DNA of 64,000 nt from Dipetalonema caudispina (taxonomy: Eukaryota; Nematoda; Chromadorea; Rhabditida; Onchocercidae). The translations under genes and the position numbers were made by a program. Position 1 is the stretch's first letter, and the number at the start of each line of letters is the position of its first letter. The stretch lies in assembly GCA_013365325.1 (NCBI GenBank), contig JABVXV010000333.1, positions 1 through 64,000 on the forward strand. Direction: 5' to 3'. Shown in pieces: positions 1-12,474 of the stretch. The notes beneath the pieces are model-generated. The model was not told the DNA's origin. It did no database searches and saw nothing but the letters and a program-made list of their open reading frames with translations.

Positions 1-132
<132 letters not shown>

Positions 133-191
133 ATAATATTATTCATTTTAGTATAAAAAGAATAAAAACTTCGAAAATGTAAAGTTCTTAC

Positions 192-1620
192 CATATACAA
201 ATGCATTTTCTGTTTCAGAATGTATTGAAACCAAATGTGCATCCTCTTCGGCACACATTCGTTCATATTTCACTGCACTATTGTTTTCTTTTCGAGAAAT
301 TGCATTAATAAACTATAATGAAAATCAATACAATAATAACTGAAATAAATTTAAGAAGCGAAAAAATTCTTAATATAATAAATATCTCATTGTTTCAACC
401 TATAAAATTCGATTTATTATTTAACGATTGGTAATTTTGAATTTAAATATATTCTTGAAAATTTAATTAACACAGAAGTTGACATTCCAGAAAAAAAAAG
501 AAAAAGAGAAAATTTTAAAAGTTCACTTTATAATGTGCATCTGTTTCCTTGTTGTAAATCCAACCTGGATATTGCGTATCTGTAAAAATCATTTTTTACA
601 TAATTCAGTAAACAATGAAAAATTAAAGACATATCTTCTGAAAAATTACAACTAAAAACTTTAATAGATGGAAGGTTACAAGAGTTTCATTGAAAATATA
701 AAATTAAATTAAAAAAAATCATTTACTTCTTTCACTTTTCCCCTTTTTTTTTTCTTTCCCATTCTATCTTTTTGCATTATTGCACAATGAAATGAAAGAG
801 TAATTGAAACGAAAAATTAAACTAACCAACAGTACACAAATTACATGTACGCTTGCATTTTTTCATCATAAGTTCATGATAATCTGATAATTCACAAAGT
901 TTCTGAAGCATAGAACATAATAAATAATTATTATCCATACATCCAGCATATCGACATAGTCCACAACTACTTGCACATTCCACCGCTAAGATTGCTTTAA
1001 ATATAATATCTGCTGTAGTACAATGACCATTTTCTGCAATCGTACGACAATTCAGAGCAGAACCTGTAATGATAAAAATATTATCTGAAATATTTTAAAA
1101 AAATTTACAAATTAAAATAAGACTTTTATTATTTCTTCTAATATATCATATTAAGATTGATAGAAATCAAAATGTTCAATCAGTCCAAAAATTTTAACAT
1201 ATGAAATTACAAGGAGAACAAATTATTAGATGATAACATGACAAACTTTTCTTATCAGTACACATAAAATCTGGATGTTGACAGCAACTACGACACTGTT
1301 TCCGGCACTCTTCAACGTTGTGTGATTTGAAATTCGTACAATGTGCATTTATTATTGGACTAAAAAATGAAAAATAAATGATGTCATTTTGAAAAGTATA
1401 ATAAATCATAAAAATTGACCTTATATAAATATTTGAATATATAAGTTGATAAAAAAATCAAAATTGAAACTAACAAAGCTTCGTTAACTGGAAATGCTTC
1501 CTGGCAAATTACATCATCTAACTCATTGGAACATTTTGTTGCAGAGAATTCATCCAAACATGGCGATGTAGCTGCTTGAATTGTTGAAGTAAAGAAAAGA
1601 TAGAATAATCCGTATAGCAT
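192..1620 (-). CDS. Secreted ShK-domain / C-type-lectin-like protein (3' end outside window)
   Basis: Five exons are visible on the minus strand: 1620-1475, 1359-1247, 1063-827, 579-527 and 312-192. Phases join cleanly and the gene continues past the left edge. The protein starts with a signal peptide (MLYGLFYLFFTSTIQA). A cysteine-rich part follows: one irregular block ending CRKQCRSCC, then two ShK-type six-cysteine modules in exon 3, ending CASSCGLC and CKRTCNLC. Exons 4-5 begin what looks like a C-type lectin fold, with WIYNKETDAHYKF followed by CAEEDAHLVSIHSETENAFV, the typical 'C..E.A.LVSIHS..E..F' signature. ShK modules are common in nematode secreted proteins; their linkage to a lectin fold suggests an extracellular or surface carbohydrate-binding role, which is inference. 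Ligand-binding lectin residues would lie outside the window. The ShK calls are firmer than the lectin call, because only the first part of that domain is visible. Confidence 0.75.
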
Positions 1621-2282
1621 TTCCTGATTTACTTATAAAAATCCTAGAATTTACACGACAAAAATTATAATTCTTTCTAAGATCAATTAACACCATGTAA
1701 GTATATAATTTATGGTATTAATTATTTCATAATTTAGAATATTTATGCTAAATTTAGATGGAATTCATTTATTGTAGGAAAAATATATGGTTGAATTCGT
1801 GTTGTATTCAATAATGCCATTGCCTCAAAAACTGAAAAAACGAAAAAAAAAAAAAAAAAAATTGTCGAAGTCGTCATAAATATAATGGCAAGATGGGACA
1901 TTGAACTCAACAAAATTATTTTTCAACATTCAATTTGATATTTCAGTTTTGATGCAATTAATTTTTCAATTTAAACAGTTCTTTTTAAATTTCGTTTTCA
2001 TACTGACATTAATAACAATAGTAATAGTGATAACAATAGTGATAATTATATGCTAATCTTGACGAATCATTATAAATCATTGATGATACCGTGCAGTATT
2101 ATCACTTTTATCATGCTTGTTATCGATATCATTATCTATGCATTGCTTTACTGAGTATTCGGAGTATTCAGGATGGAATATAGAAGTTGCATAATGGTAC
2201 AGTGACAGCTTTCAACAGTCTGCCATTGAAAAGAAGCTCAGTTTGGTTGAGGTTTCCTTTTTTTTCTTGTCATTTCATTTCA
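1621..2282. other. Divergent intergenic region, ShK/lectin gene and DCAF13
   Basis: This 662 bp stretch separates the minus-strand secreted-protein gene from plus-strand DCAF13 and must hold both 5' ends. It contains an A-rich tract near 1840-1860 and a short imperfect direct repeat around AATAGTGATAA at about 2021-2045. No TATA-like element or coding potential was convincing. Confidence 0.6.
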
Positions 2283-5200
2283 ATGCGAGTGAAAGTATTA
2301 TCACGAAATCCAAGTGATTATCAACGGGAGACGAGAAATGATATTTATAAAGGTAAACATAATTATTCTTCTCATCTTACTTCGTTTACCTAATTTACAA
2401 CCGATGAATTCGGTCACACAACTGAATACTATCAATGGCAGCCAAATAATAAAATAACAGTAAAGAAGTACTATCCGGAACAAACACCATAAATAAACAT
2501 TAGCTAGACGAATGTAATGAACGAATTATACCAGCCTTAGCTTCATTACAATGCTTTCATGTTTTTAAATATCGTAGGGCACGAAATAACCACAGAAAAG
2601 TTATCATATCCAGTCATATAAATGAAATGGTGGTATAAAAATCTGAAATTTCAGCTCCGCGGAACTTCAAGTTGCCGGAGGATCCTTTTCAGGTTCAAGT
2701 GGAATACACGCGAGCCGTGAATGCTGCTAAACTAAATAGGTAAATGCACATCAGTTAACTATAGCCGGTTTTTTGTTAGCTAACTAATGGTTCAAGTTAT
2801 TAGTGAGTATAGGCCATTTCTTTTTTAACATATTTGGTCTTTTTACAGAGTGGTTGCTGTCTGGTAAAAAATGGTACAGTTTAAGATGTTAGGTGTTATT
2901 TCATGTTTCAGTTTGTTAGGTACTTTTTCTATACTATCAAGTGGTATTCTTCAAAATTTTTTCTTTTTCTGTATACAGAGACTTGTAGAACCATTACTAA
3001 AAAAATGTATATTTATTTCCAGTTTCCATTACTTATATGATAAATTTATTTGTGCGAGATACTGTTTAAATTTAAATAATCGTTGTTTTTAGGGTCTTTG
3101 CAAAACCATTCATTTCAAGTTTAGACGGTCACAATGACGGCGTTTCAGTGCTCTGTAAACATCCTCTCAGGTTTGTCTACTTTTTATTTCCTTTCAAATA
3201 GTGGAAATTGATTTAATTACTGGATTGGATGTAGAAATAAATCTGTAAGTTTTGAAAATAATGTTGACTATATGTCAGATTGTCAACGATTTTCTCTGGT
3301 GGGCGTGATGGTCAGGTACGGATATGGAATTTGCCGTTGCATAAATGCTTAGCAACAATACAGGCGCATAATGGACCTGTTAATGGTAAAAGTTCATGAT
3401 GTTTTAAATCGTACAGTTGAATCTGCTTCACTAGTTTTATTTTCTGTAGTTTCTTTTAATTACAGAAGATGCAGAATGAGGAAAAAATGGTGGTTTATTC
3501 ATTTGTTCTTAATAATCTATGACTTAAGGGATCTCGTGTGATAATCTTTCGGGTGACACCTTTATAACTGTTGGACACGACTCACAACTGAAACATTGGC
3601 GATGTCCGGATCCCGTTGAAGGCGATCTTTCAGAACCTGTACATTCGATACCACTTAATGATGTTGCTCATGGTGTGTCGCATGTTGTGAATAGTGCTGA
3701 CTACGTTACATGCGGTGAGGGCATCCATGTATGGAATAAGTTAAGGTAAGCTGAACAAATGCCGGGGATGTTTCAGTTTCTGTTTTGAAAAATTCATTGA
3801 GAATGTTAAGTTTTTTTTTTTTTTTTTCATCCGAAAAATCTGTGCTTTAGGGACTCTCCAATCCGAATGTATAATTTGGGTGTTGATTCAGTTTACACAG
3901 TCAAGTGCAATCCTGTCGAACCAGAGATTATAGTGGGTTGTGGTAGCGATCGGACAATTGCATTGCTGGATACAAGGCAAAAATTTCCATTAAAAAAAGT
4001 GGGTTCTCTTGTTGTCAAAAACATCAGCCTGAAGTAGCAGTAAAAATTCTGTTATCACCTCACCCTCAAGCTGATGTTTTTCAATTGAATTTATCTTGCT
4101 TTAAAAAAAAAAAAAAAAAAGAAAAAACACTTCATTTAGGTAACGATGAAATTACGTCCAAATGCAGTAAGCTGGAATCCAATGGAAGCTTTTACATTCA
4201 CAGCCGCAAACGAGGACTACAAGTATAATCAACTTTCATATTTCTTTTCATTATTGTTATTGAGCATTAACTATTTTGGTTTCTGAATTTTTTTTCTAGT
4301 TTATATACGTTCGATATTCGGAAGCTCACTGATCCTCGGCGCGTATATAAAGGTCATACAAATGCAGTGATGGATGTTGATTACTCACCTACGGGAACTG
4401 AATTTGTTTCTGGAAGCTATGATCGCTCGTTAAGGATATTTCCCGTCGAGTCATTTAGTAGCAGGTATGATTTTATTTGAAGACTTCATCGTTCTTTCAC
4501 TCTTTCTATTTAGAATTGAAGGATTTAATAACTGCAATTTCGTTCAGTAATTTAATGGGACTGTAATCAACGAATATTTTTAAGAGAAATATATCACACC
4601 AAACGAATGCAGCAGGTGCTTTCTGTGTTGTGGTCACTGGATAATAAGTTTGTGTTGTCTGGTTCTGATGAAATGAACATTCGCTTATGGAAAGCAAATG
4701 CAAGCGAGAAATTAGGCCCGGTATGTGTTTTATTGGTATTCTCTTTATTTTCTTTTATCAATTTATATATTCGCTGGGGTTATTTGGGCTTTTTACGGAC
4801 GTCCCAAAAATTTTGGAAATTTGAGATTTCGATTAATTTCCCTTCAGTTACACCGACGTGAACGTGCAGCATTTAATTACAATGCGCGGTTGTTGGAAAT
4901 TTATGGTGAACATCCTGAAGTTAGACGAATTGTGAGACGTCGTTTCGTCCCGAGACCAATCTACACGTATATTTTCTCTTTCTTTCTTAACAAATGTTAT
5001 AACATATTTACATTATGATGCTTAATTCCATTTGCGGAACGAGCGCGTAACTTTTGAGTGAGTTTATAATCTTACTTCCCAAACAAATTCCGTATTTGAT
5101 TGCAAATTTGCAAGTTTAACATTTATGCTTTTCACTTCCCCACCAAAAATTTTCTTAATTTTAGCGCCACAAAAGAGCATGAAGCAATGAAACTGTCGCA

Positions 5201-5303
5201 GCGGCGCAAAGAAGAAAACAGGAGAAAACATTCGAAACCTGGTGCTGTTCCATATATTCCGGAACACTTGAAACATATGGTGAAAGAATCTATTAGTTCG
5301 TGA
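2283..5303 (+). CDS. DCAF13: DCAF13 / SOF1, WD-repeat U3 snoRNP (ribosome biogenesis) protein
   Basis: Eleven exons: 2283-2352, 2655-2739, 3093-3170, 3279-3385, 3529-3745, 3851-3998, 4140-4222, 4300-4464, 4585-4720, 4848-4966, 5165-5303. Together they encode 448 aa, against 445 in the human protein. The N-terminus MRVKVLSRNPSDYQRET matches the family start and fixes the ATG. WD blades follow (SLDGHNDGVSVL, SGGRDGQVRIWNL, VGHDSQLKHW, GSDRTIALLDTR, YKGHTNAVMDVDYSPTG, SGSDEMNIRLWK). The C-terminus is the basic SOF1 domain (RREERAAFNYNARL-type region, then RRKEENRRKHSKPGAVPYIP). The family works in the nucleolus on 18S rRNA processing within the U3 small-subunit processome, and in vertebrates also serves as a DDB1-CUL4 adaptor. 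All conserved blocks are present. An AATAAA at 5662-5667 is a possible poly(A) signal. Confidence 0.96.
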
Positions 5304-5973
5304 ATTTTGTTGAAAATTATTAATTATATAAAGCTTCAAACCAGTGAAGAGGATGTGTGATTGAGGACAGAATGAATAGAATTTGCCTGCTTTGTATTTA
5401 AAAACGCAATTTTCGGCAAAATTTGTTCCTTTGACAGCATTCGTTTCCTTAATTATTGTGGACGAGCGATTTTTCATTGAAAAAGAGTAAAGTTAAACCT
5501 CCTATATGTTTTGTGTTCACTGAATATCCACTCATTTCTTTACCAAATTTTGTTATTATTGTGCCAAATGAATTACTACATGCAGTTATGTAGCTGATTG
5601 GTCATAAATTTTGTCGAGTGATTACTGAACTTTTAGATCAGTATGGACGAAAAAAGTGTGAAATAAATGTCCACCATGAAGTGCACCCATTGAGAGCAAA
5701 GCTGAATAATAAGGAAAAACTCAGTAGAAATTAGATTTCTCAGCAATTAAAATGGTTGCCACCATATTGTAACATAAAGTTGAACAGATCAAATGTAGTA
5801 CAGTATGTGAGTTCTGGAGATCAGTGATTGTATGATATTAGATAAAAAAGCCATTACAAAAGCGCTGCATATACAAATCAAATATGGCTGTTTTCACAGA
5901 ATACAAACAATTTTTCACAAAAAATGTGACACTTTCTGACTGTTAGATATTTGACATATCCGAAAGTCCTTCC
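5304..5973. other. Convergent 3' region, DCAF13 and kinase gene
   Basis: This 670 bp stretch lies between two genes that converge tail to tail. It should hold both 3'UTRs. A plus-strand AATAAA at 5662-5667 suits DCAF13. Open frames here (for example antisense 5064-5477) overlap the last DCAF13 exon on the opposite strand and show no family similarity I recognise. Confidence 0.6.
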
Positions 5974-8278
5974 CTATTTCTTCTGCGAAAGTTTGCTAGT
6001 TGAATCAGGTTCATCGTGTTGACAGGTCATAGAAATTTTCCGCAACACTTTCGGGTCTTCTTGCCATTCAAATGGTTTAGTTTTATCAATCTGAATGCGG
6101 AAATCAAGGCTAGGATGAGTCGTGTCAATTTCCGGAAAATTATCCTTTAATTTCAAAGAATTTTCATGCTAGTAATTGTAAATCCCATGTCTGGGATATT
6201 TCACTCTCTCTTGGTGCTAAAAATTTTTATACCTTTAAGCGATCCATGGCTTGATTGATGAAAGCATGAATGATACGATATCTTGGTCGAGCATTAAATC
6301 TAAACTTTTCAAGTTTTTTCTAAAAACCTTTACCACAATTTTGTAGAGATTCTCAGAAAAAGTTTTTCTTTTTACTTGAATGAAAGAGGTAACTAAAAAA
6401 AATACGCGGTTTGGTCGATGATATCAAGAATTTTCTCAAATTCCTGAGGAGAGTCACCAAGTAATAGTTGTCTGCCGGGACCACGTGTGAATTTTTTCCA
6501 TTCGCCAACTAAAAGATACTCTCTTTTGGGATCATGGATGAACCATGGCAAATTTCCTGCAAAACCTTCATTGCTTAACAAAATCAGAACTATTGAAATT
6601 CTTCCCAGCTAACAAAAAATTCAAAATTTAATACAAATTTCAATTTTTCATTATACAATTACGTAATAGATGAGAAATTCTTGAAGTTTTCTTACCAATG
6701 ATCATTTCAATGATCATATAGAACCATGATTCCAGGTCATCTTTTCGACATTGTTCCGAAAAATTGTGTGCACTCATCGGTGCATAATATATTGTACCCA
6801 TTAAACTGGCCGCATTCCGTCGTTCAATTAGTGTACCATTTTCACGACTACAATACTTATAATCGAATGATTGTATATTCTTAAATCACATAAAAATGAA
6901 ATTTTACTTATTTTTAAGAGTAATTTTTCAAACGAGTTAAAATATTGACTAATTAAGAAAAAGTACGATTAATTATAATAAAACTGAGAAATATATTGTT
7001 ATTTAACTAACATAAATCTTCGTGCAAAACCAAAATCAAGCATATAAATCAATCCCATATTTTGCTTTCCAATACAAAAATTATTCGCTTTAACATCACG
7101 ACAAAGCCAACCACTATCATGAAGTGCTTCAATACGTTTCAACGTCTGAGATGCAAGTCTAAGTGTTGTCGAAAGACTGAATCTGAAATGGAAAGAAGTG
7201 TAAAAAAAAAATTGAGATTTAATATAACTTTTCAAGTTCTTTTAATTATAAATAATTCCTTAACTGTGCATATTGATGATGGTAAAGAATTCAGTAAAAA
7301 TACTTCTCAATTATCATGAATAAATAGTTTAAAAAAAAAAAAAAAAAAGGATAGATATGTTAAAAGTCATGTAATATTTTCATATTATCTCATAGGATAG
7401 TTTATTCATACTAATTTAATTCATGAATACATATTGATACTCTCATATCATTGAAAAAAACTCAAGGAAAAAAAATAATGAAATGAAAATGAAATAAGTA
7501 ATTTTTACAATTTAGATTAAAGTATATTAATTTTTTTTTTTTTTTTTTTAATATAAATCAAAATTTTCATCCACTTTTTTGTTGGTATTGAGCGTCTCAA
7601 ACGTTGCAAATCTGGACCAACCAATTCCATGATGATATATTTGTAAAATGGTGTCCTACCAGCAGCAATTAAACGTGGAAATCCTGCGGTAATATCTTGA
7701 CGATTAAGTTGTTTTAGCACTAATGCATCCAATTTTAATACTGGTCTATAATTGTTAAAATTATCTTTTTTTTTTTTCCCATCATATACATTTAGATAGC
7801 ATTCAAATGTATATAATTGATTGATGTAATTTAAAAACAGATAAGGTGATTTTTCAAAAATTTTGCATTCAGGAAGGAAAGAATAGAATTTTTCATGTGA
7901 TTGATTTTATGAAATATTTCTATGTTCTATACTTGAATAAACAAATCATACAATTATGATGTAAATATTTCATGCTATGATCAATTTCAATTAATTCAAT
8001 GTTCATGATATCATAACATTTACAGTGAATCTTTATTGTATTCTGTTATAAGATATTCCAAAAAGTATAAATAGCTCTGTTGCAAAAAAAAAAAATGACC
8101 TTTTTGATCCTGCTGTTCGCTCAATCTTCATTGCATATTGCATACAACCTTTACTGATGGCGTAAACTTTGCTAAAGGGTCCATCGTAAAGCTCTGATAG
8201 GATATGATACTGTTTCCCTTTCAAAGTGACTTCGGTACCAACAGCTGGCATTTTAGCATCATTATCCTCGCTTCCCAT
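5974..8278 (-). CDS. Divergent CK1/TTBK-like protein kinase (nematode type)
   Basis: Seven exons, minus strand: 8278-8100, 7745-7575, 7182-7012, 6847-6696, 6556-6406, 6299-6233, 6168-5974; 361 aa. The beta-3 lysine is in YAMKIER. The catalytic loop reads CRDVKANNF, keeping Asp, Lys and Asn but with Cys in place of the usual His of HRD. The Mg-binding DFG is intact (LDFGFARRF). The activation-segment end, GTIYYAPMSAHN followed by DDLESWFYM, is typical of CK1/TTBK-like kinases, which are greatly expanded in nematodes. The glycine loop (LYDGPFSKVY) is degenerate. Catalysis looks possible but altered. It lies about 700 bp downstream of cct-2 on the same strand. The start is uncertain: ATG 8278 was chosen, but an in-frame ATG lies downstream at about 8250, and a short stretch upstream of 8278 is also open. 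In nematodes many members of this family are expressed in the male germline, which cannot be judged here. Confidence 0.88.
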
Positions 8279-8987
8279 TAATACTAATACTTCAAATTCT
8301 GGCACTTAACAGCTACGAGAAACCGTTCAGAATGAATACAAATAATCAAAATGACTGCTTCAGAAAATTACCAGCATTTTGAAATCAGAAATATTATATA
8401 AAGCTAATTTCCTCTAGAAAATTATTTAAATTATTTGTAAAGTATTTTAGGACCCAGAAAGATTATTTCTTTGATCGACTAATCCCAAAGGATGACCTAA
8501 CTAAAGAAACTGACCCCAAATTGTGCTTAGTTCAGAAGAGGAAATACTGGAGCTTTTCACTTGATAGACTTTAAGGGCTACAGAACAACATTCTGTAGGG
8601 GTAGACGTTCTCCGAAACAAAAAGATTATACTTTACAGTTGGACGGTTGACATTTAGAATATGCAAGTCTTGAGTATGCATCGAACCAATCATGTTAAGC
8701 AAAAATTTATTTTTGCGAAATAACAACGATCAATAATCCAATATTAATGTTTGAATAAAGCCTTAAGCAATACATTTAAACATTTCACTTGTAAAGAAGA
8801 GATTGAAGCCATGGAATTCAGAAAGAGTGAAAGAGATTGACTAGGTAGTCTAATTCTCAAATTAACAAATTTTTGGACTTAAAAATTAAGTGATTCGTTA
8901 AATTGCTTCTTTAGACTTACTGTTAAATTACTTGACTTACACAAATTTTAGCAATTAACAAACAATAGCAAGAGTTTTTGTGGTGGT
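8279..8987. other. Spacer between cct-2 and kinase gene
   Basis: About 709 bp between two minus-strand genes, holding the cct-2 3'UTR and the kinase 5' region. Its only notable structure is the perfect inverted repeat at 8578-8598. No coding exon was recognised. Confidence 0.6.
8578..8598. repeat. Short perfect hairpin
   Basis: CTACAGAA, a five-base loop, then TTCTGTAG: an 8-bp perfect stem flanked by G runs on the plus strand (GGG before, GGG after). It lies about 390 bp past the cct-2 stop. It could fold in a transcript from either strand. It may be chance or a 3'UTR element. Confidence 0.5.
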
Positions 8988-11900
8988 TTAACAAGGTCTA
9001 CGGTCACGTGCTCGCTGTCGTGGTGCGTTTTTGATGATGTTGTCGACACGAAGAATCTGAAGTCATAAAAAAATATATTTCAAAAAAGTTCATTGCTTTC
9101 TTTACTGGAGCTTTAAATCTCGAATCTTTAATCACTACCAATTATCCATGAAAATGATAACAGCATGCTTGTAATATGTTGTCCTTTCAAAAGAAATGGA
9201 ATTCGAGAATTTTACCTGCTCAGCTGCTTCTGCTGCACTGGAAACCATGCACAACTTTACGCTGAACGACTCGATCAGGCCCTTTTCAATAACATCCGCC
9301 GGTTCACCCTTTTCAATATCTGGAAATTTGCAGACAAAAACATGAATCGATATTATTTATTAGCTTCTATCGAATCATCTCTTTTGTAGCATGCTATTTT
9401 TGTTACCTAAAGCTAAAACGTACCAAAAACAGTCATCCTACTGTAATCAAAGATAAAAAATACATCTCCACTACAAACCTTTCACACGTATGAAAATCAA
9501 AGTTATCTACCATATTCAATCATAACCTTCCAATATATCTAAAAATCAATCCTCCTACATACAATCAAGAAAAGTACACTAACCAATTCCCATGCAATGA
9601 TTGTTATTGCTGTGGTAAGCACGTAGCTTCGACACGATATCTGCACTGTCCAAACCAGCATTATCGCAAATATAAGTTGGTAACTGTGCCAATGCACGAG
9701 CAAACGCTTCAACAGCAAGCGACTCTTTCCCAGCAATCTTAATTTGAGGAGCATATTATTTAAAGTATTTGAAAAAATAACCAAAATCATCTACAATTTT
9801 GAAATTATTGCATCAACTGGTGATGAACTGATGAGTACAATATATTTCAATTTAATATTATTAATACCTTCTGACTTTCAGACATTGCTGCAGTGCTCAT
9901 CAAAATTTCAGACGCTCCGGCACCAGCGACCGTGCGTGCTTCTTTAACATGAGTCACTAAGACACACAATGCGTCATGAAGTGATCGTTCCGCTTCATCA
10001 AGGATTTGTTGCGTAGAACCACGAACAACAATACTACATGCTTCGCCTGCAAAGCTTAGTATAGCAGTAGTTACTCATCTAACCTCGTAAATCACAAATT
10101 AAAAACTAAAGACATTTTCGAAATACTTTCTTGCTCTAAACTTGGAAAATAACTTCAGTTCGTTAGAAAAGGCAATTAATTACTAGGAAGATCACTACAG
10201 ATACTTTGCAATGATCAATTCATACCAATAGGAACACCAGAAAATCGCAGCAGCCGGTCCTCACCAATCATAACTTCTTCGATAAGATTACAAGAACCAA
10301 GTTTAACTAGTTCAGGTGAATCAAATGTTGACACAATTTCACCACCTATAAAAAGTGATATATAAGAACCTTGAATGCAGATAAAAGTAAAATCTGCTGA
10401 TTAGAAAGAGTAGAAAACATACCAAGAACAAGAGCAAGTCTTTCGATTCCTTCAAAGTCGGCATGCTCAATGGCCATAATACCGGCGTCAGCAAACAGCT
10501 GCTCCGGATAATTGTAAATCAACTGCCGATTGATAAATACGTTAATTTTGTGTGCTATGATTTTATTTACCTGCAACAAATTTAAAACTAGATCACTTAA
10601 ATTAACTTGAAAAGACAGTTTTCGAAACTGCTATTAGTAATAGCATGAACCAACCTTGTCTTTCATTTTCTGTTTTTCAGCAACTTCCAATTCCGCAACT
10701 TTAGCCACAGAATCTACACGCACTCTTGAACCGAATACTTTCACCTAGAAAATAAAGTGCTTCCTTTCAGCAGATTTACACAAATTTGTAAGAACCAAAG
10801 GTGTTGCCATTAGCAGTGGGCGAGTAAGTTCCGTAAACCATAGGTCCCAAAAATCCAGGAGCTTAGGCAACGACACACTCAATTCAAACAAACACAAAAT
10901 GCGCCATATCAAACACGACAACAAAATCATAATTTGGCTGTTCATTAATACCATTTCTATTTTCTTGAAACTTTCAACTTCATTCGTCAATTAGTGCGTA
11001 CACAAACCTTATCGGTATCCATCGGCGTGTTAGCAATCAGAATTTTTGCATTTTCAACTTTTTTTGGTTGATACATGCCTGGACGTTTCTCAAGCAAAAA
11101 TCCTTAAAAATCAGAAATGAACCGCATAAAACAAAATTTCAACAGTAAAAAGAAACTGCTGGAAATTATGAATGTTACTTCTGTTGAACAATTACTATCG
11201 TCTTTGATACCGATAGCAAACACGCTGAGAAGTACCCGATCTACCAAGAGAATCGATCTCGTAGATGAAGTCATCAATGAGGGTCTGCTCTTGGAAAAGT
11301 AATTAAATATTATTAGGAACAGTTCAATGCTAATGTTGTTCAGTTCCATAATATCTAAATTTCCTTCATTATTTTTTTACCCTAACCTTCTTCCAGATAA
11401 CTGTCATCCATCGAACCACCCAGTTTTTTGATAATCTGAATTGATTCTAGACATCCAGAACCCTTCAAACGCAATACAGCATCGACGGCAAGCTGAGCAA
11501 AATGTTCTTTATGCTGCGCTAGAATTTTGGAGCCCAGTGTTGTTCGGGCTATTTTCAACAAATCATCACGCATATCTGCTGGATTGGAAGTTCTCGCCGA
11601 TGCTCGGAGCGCATCTTGAGCTATTTTCAAAGCCCGGCGATAGCCAGCAACGATTGTTTGCGGATGAATTCGGGCAGCAATCAGTCGTTCGGCTTCTTTC
11701 AATAGCTCAGCAGCAAGAACGGTCACTGATGTTGTTCCATCACCCACTTCCGAATCTTGTGTCATCGAAATTTCTAAACAACGGAAAATTCTCACTGCTA
11801 AAAAAAAGTAAAAATGTGACCAATTCAAGATCAAAATTAGTGAACAACTATGACTTTCCAATTTCGGGCCTCATCTTCAATTATCAGTACGGCCATGTTC

Positions 11901-12474
11901 AGTGGATACTAACAGCCTTACCAGAGTTGCTGTGATAAATGAGAGAAATATTCTGAAATCCTAATTGCTAACTATCTCAACCTCTCACCAACAAGAACTT
12001 TTGCAGCCGGATTGTCAACACCAATAGCTTTCAAGATGGTAGCCCCGTCGTTCGTTACTTGTACTTGTTGTGAATCACCTTCACCGCACAGCAAAATTTT
12101 GTCCTTAAACGAATTAATGTTGAAAGATTGGAAGCAGAAAAAAAAAAACACATCAAACAAACATTTACCCGACTGAAGCTTGGAAGCCTAAGCACTTAAT
12201 GTTTTGAAAGGAATAACACCTCATGTAACCAAGAAAGCTTTGCAAGAAGTGCTCAATATGAGTTTACAAAACAAATTATCTCTATTCAGTAAATTTCAAG
12301 TACTCACATAAAAGTAAACGAACAACTGCGAAGATAAAAACTTACCATTCCTTTGGGTCCTAATGTAGACTTCACTAAATCACCAATTGCGATAGCACCA
12401 ACAAATGACGACAGACGTGCTCCTTCACCTCGTTCTTCCTGCGCATTTTGCTTTAATATCTGAACTGGAAACAT
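8988..12474 (-). CDS. cct-2: T-complex protein 1 subunit beta (CCT2 chaperonin)
   Basis: Eleven exons, minus strand: 12474-12346, 12103-11989, 11773-11387, 11102-11008, 10744-10655, 10570-10423, 10345-10226, 10046-9868, 9737-9584, 9319-9216, 9056-8988; 529 aa, usual family length. The N-terminus [20 protein letters not shown] leads into [22 protein letters not shown] sequence. The ATPase motif [10 protein letters not shown], the [15 protein letters not shown] loop and the [13 protein letters not shown] region are intact, as is [13 protein letters not shown] in the apical domain. It ends [16 protein letters not shown], as expected for the beta subunit. One of eight paralogous subunits of the cytosolic TRiC/CCT ring that folds actin and tubulin. 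Exon 2 must use the donor after GTTCTTGTTG and exon 3 the acceptor before AAATTTCG; this gives [16 protein letters not shown], in line with the family. Confidence 0.97.

Noticed and set aside
5064..5477. 137-codon minus-strand open frame over the end of DCAF13
   Set aside because: Overlaps the conserved last DCAF13 exon on the other strand and resembles no family I know.
7200..7550. A/T homopolymer runs in introns (also near 27225, 53950, 54270, 55611, 58010)
   Set aside because: Common in this sequence and mostly next to splice acceptors. Treated as polypyrimidine or simple-sequence background.
11441..11935. 164-codon plus-strand open frame
   Set aside because: It is the antisense shadow of the largest cct-2 exon. 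The minus-strand reading has clear CCT2 motifs.
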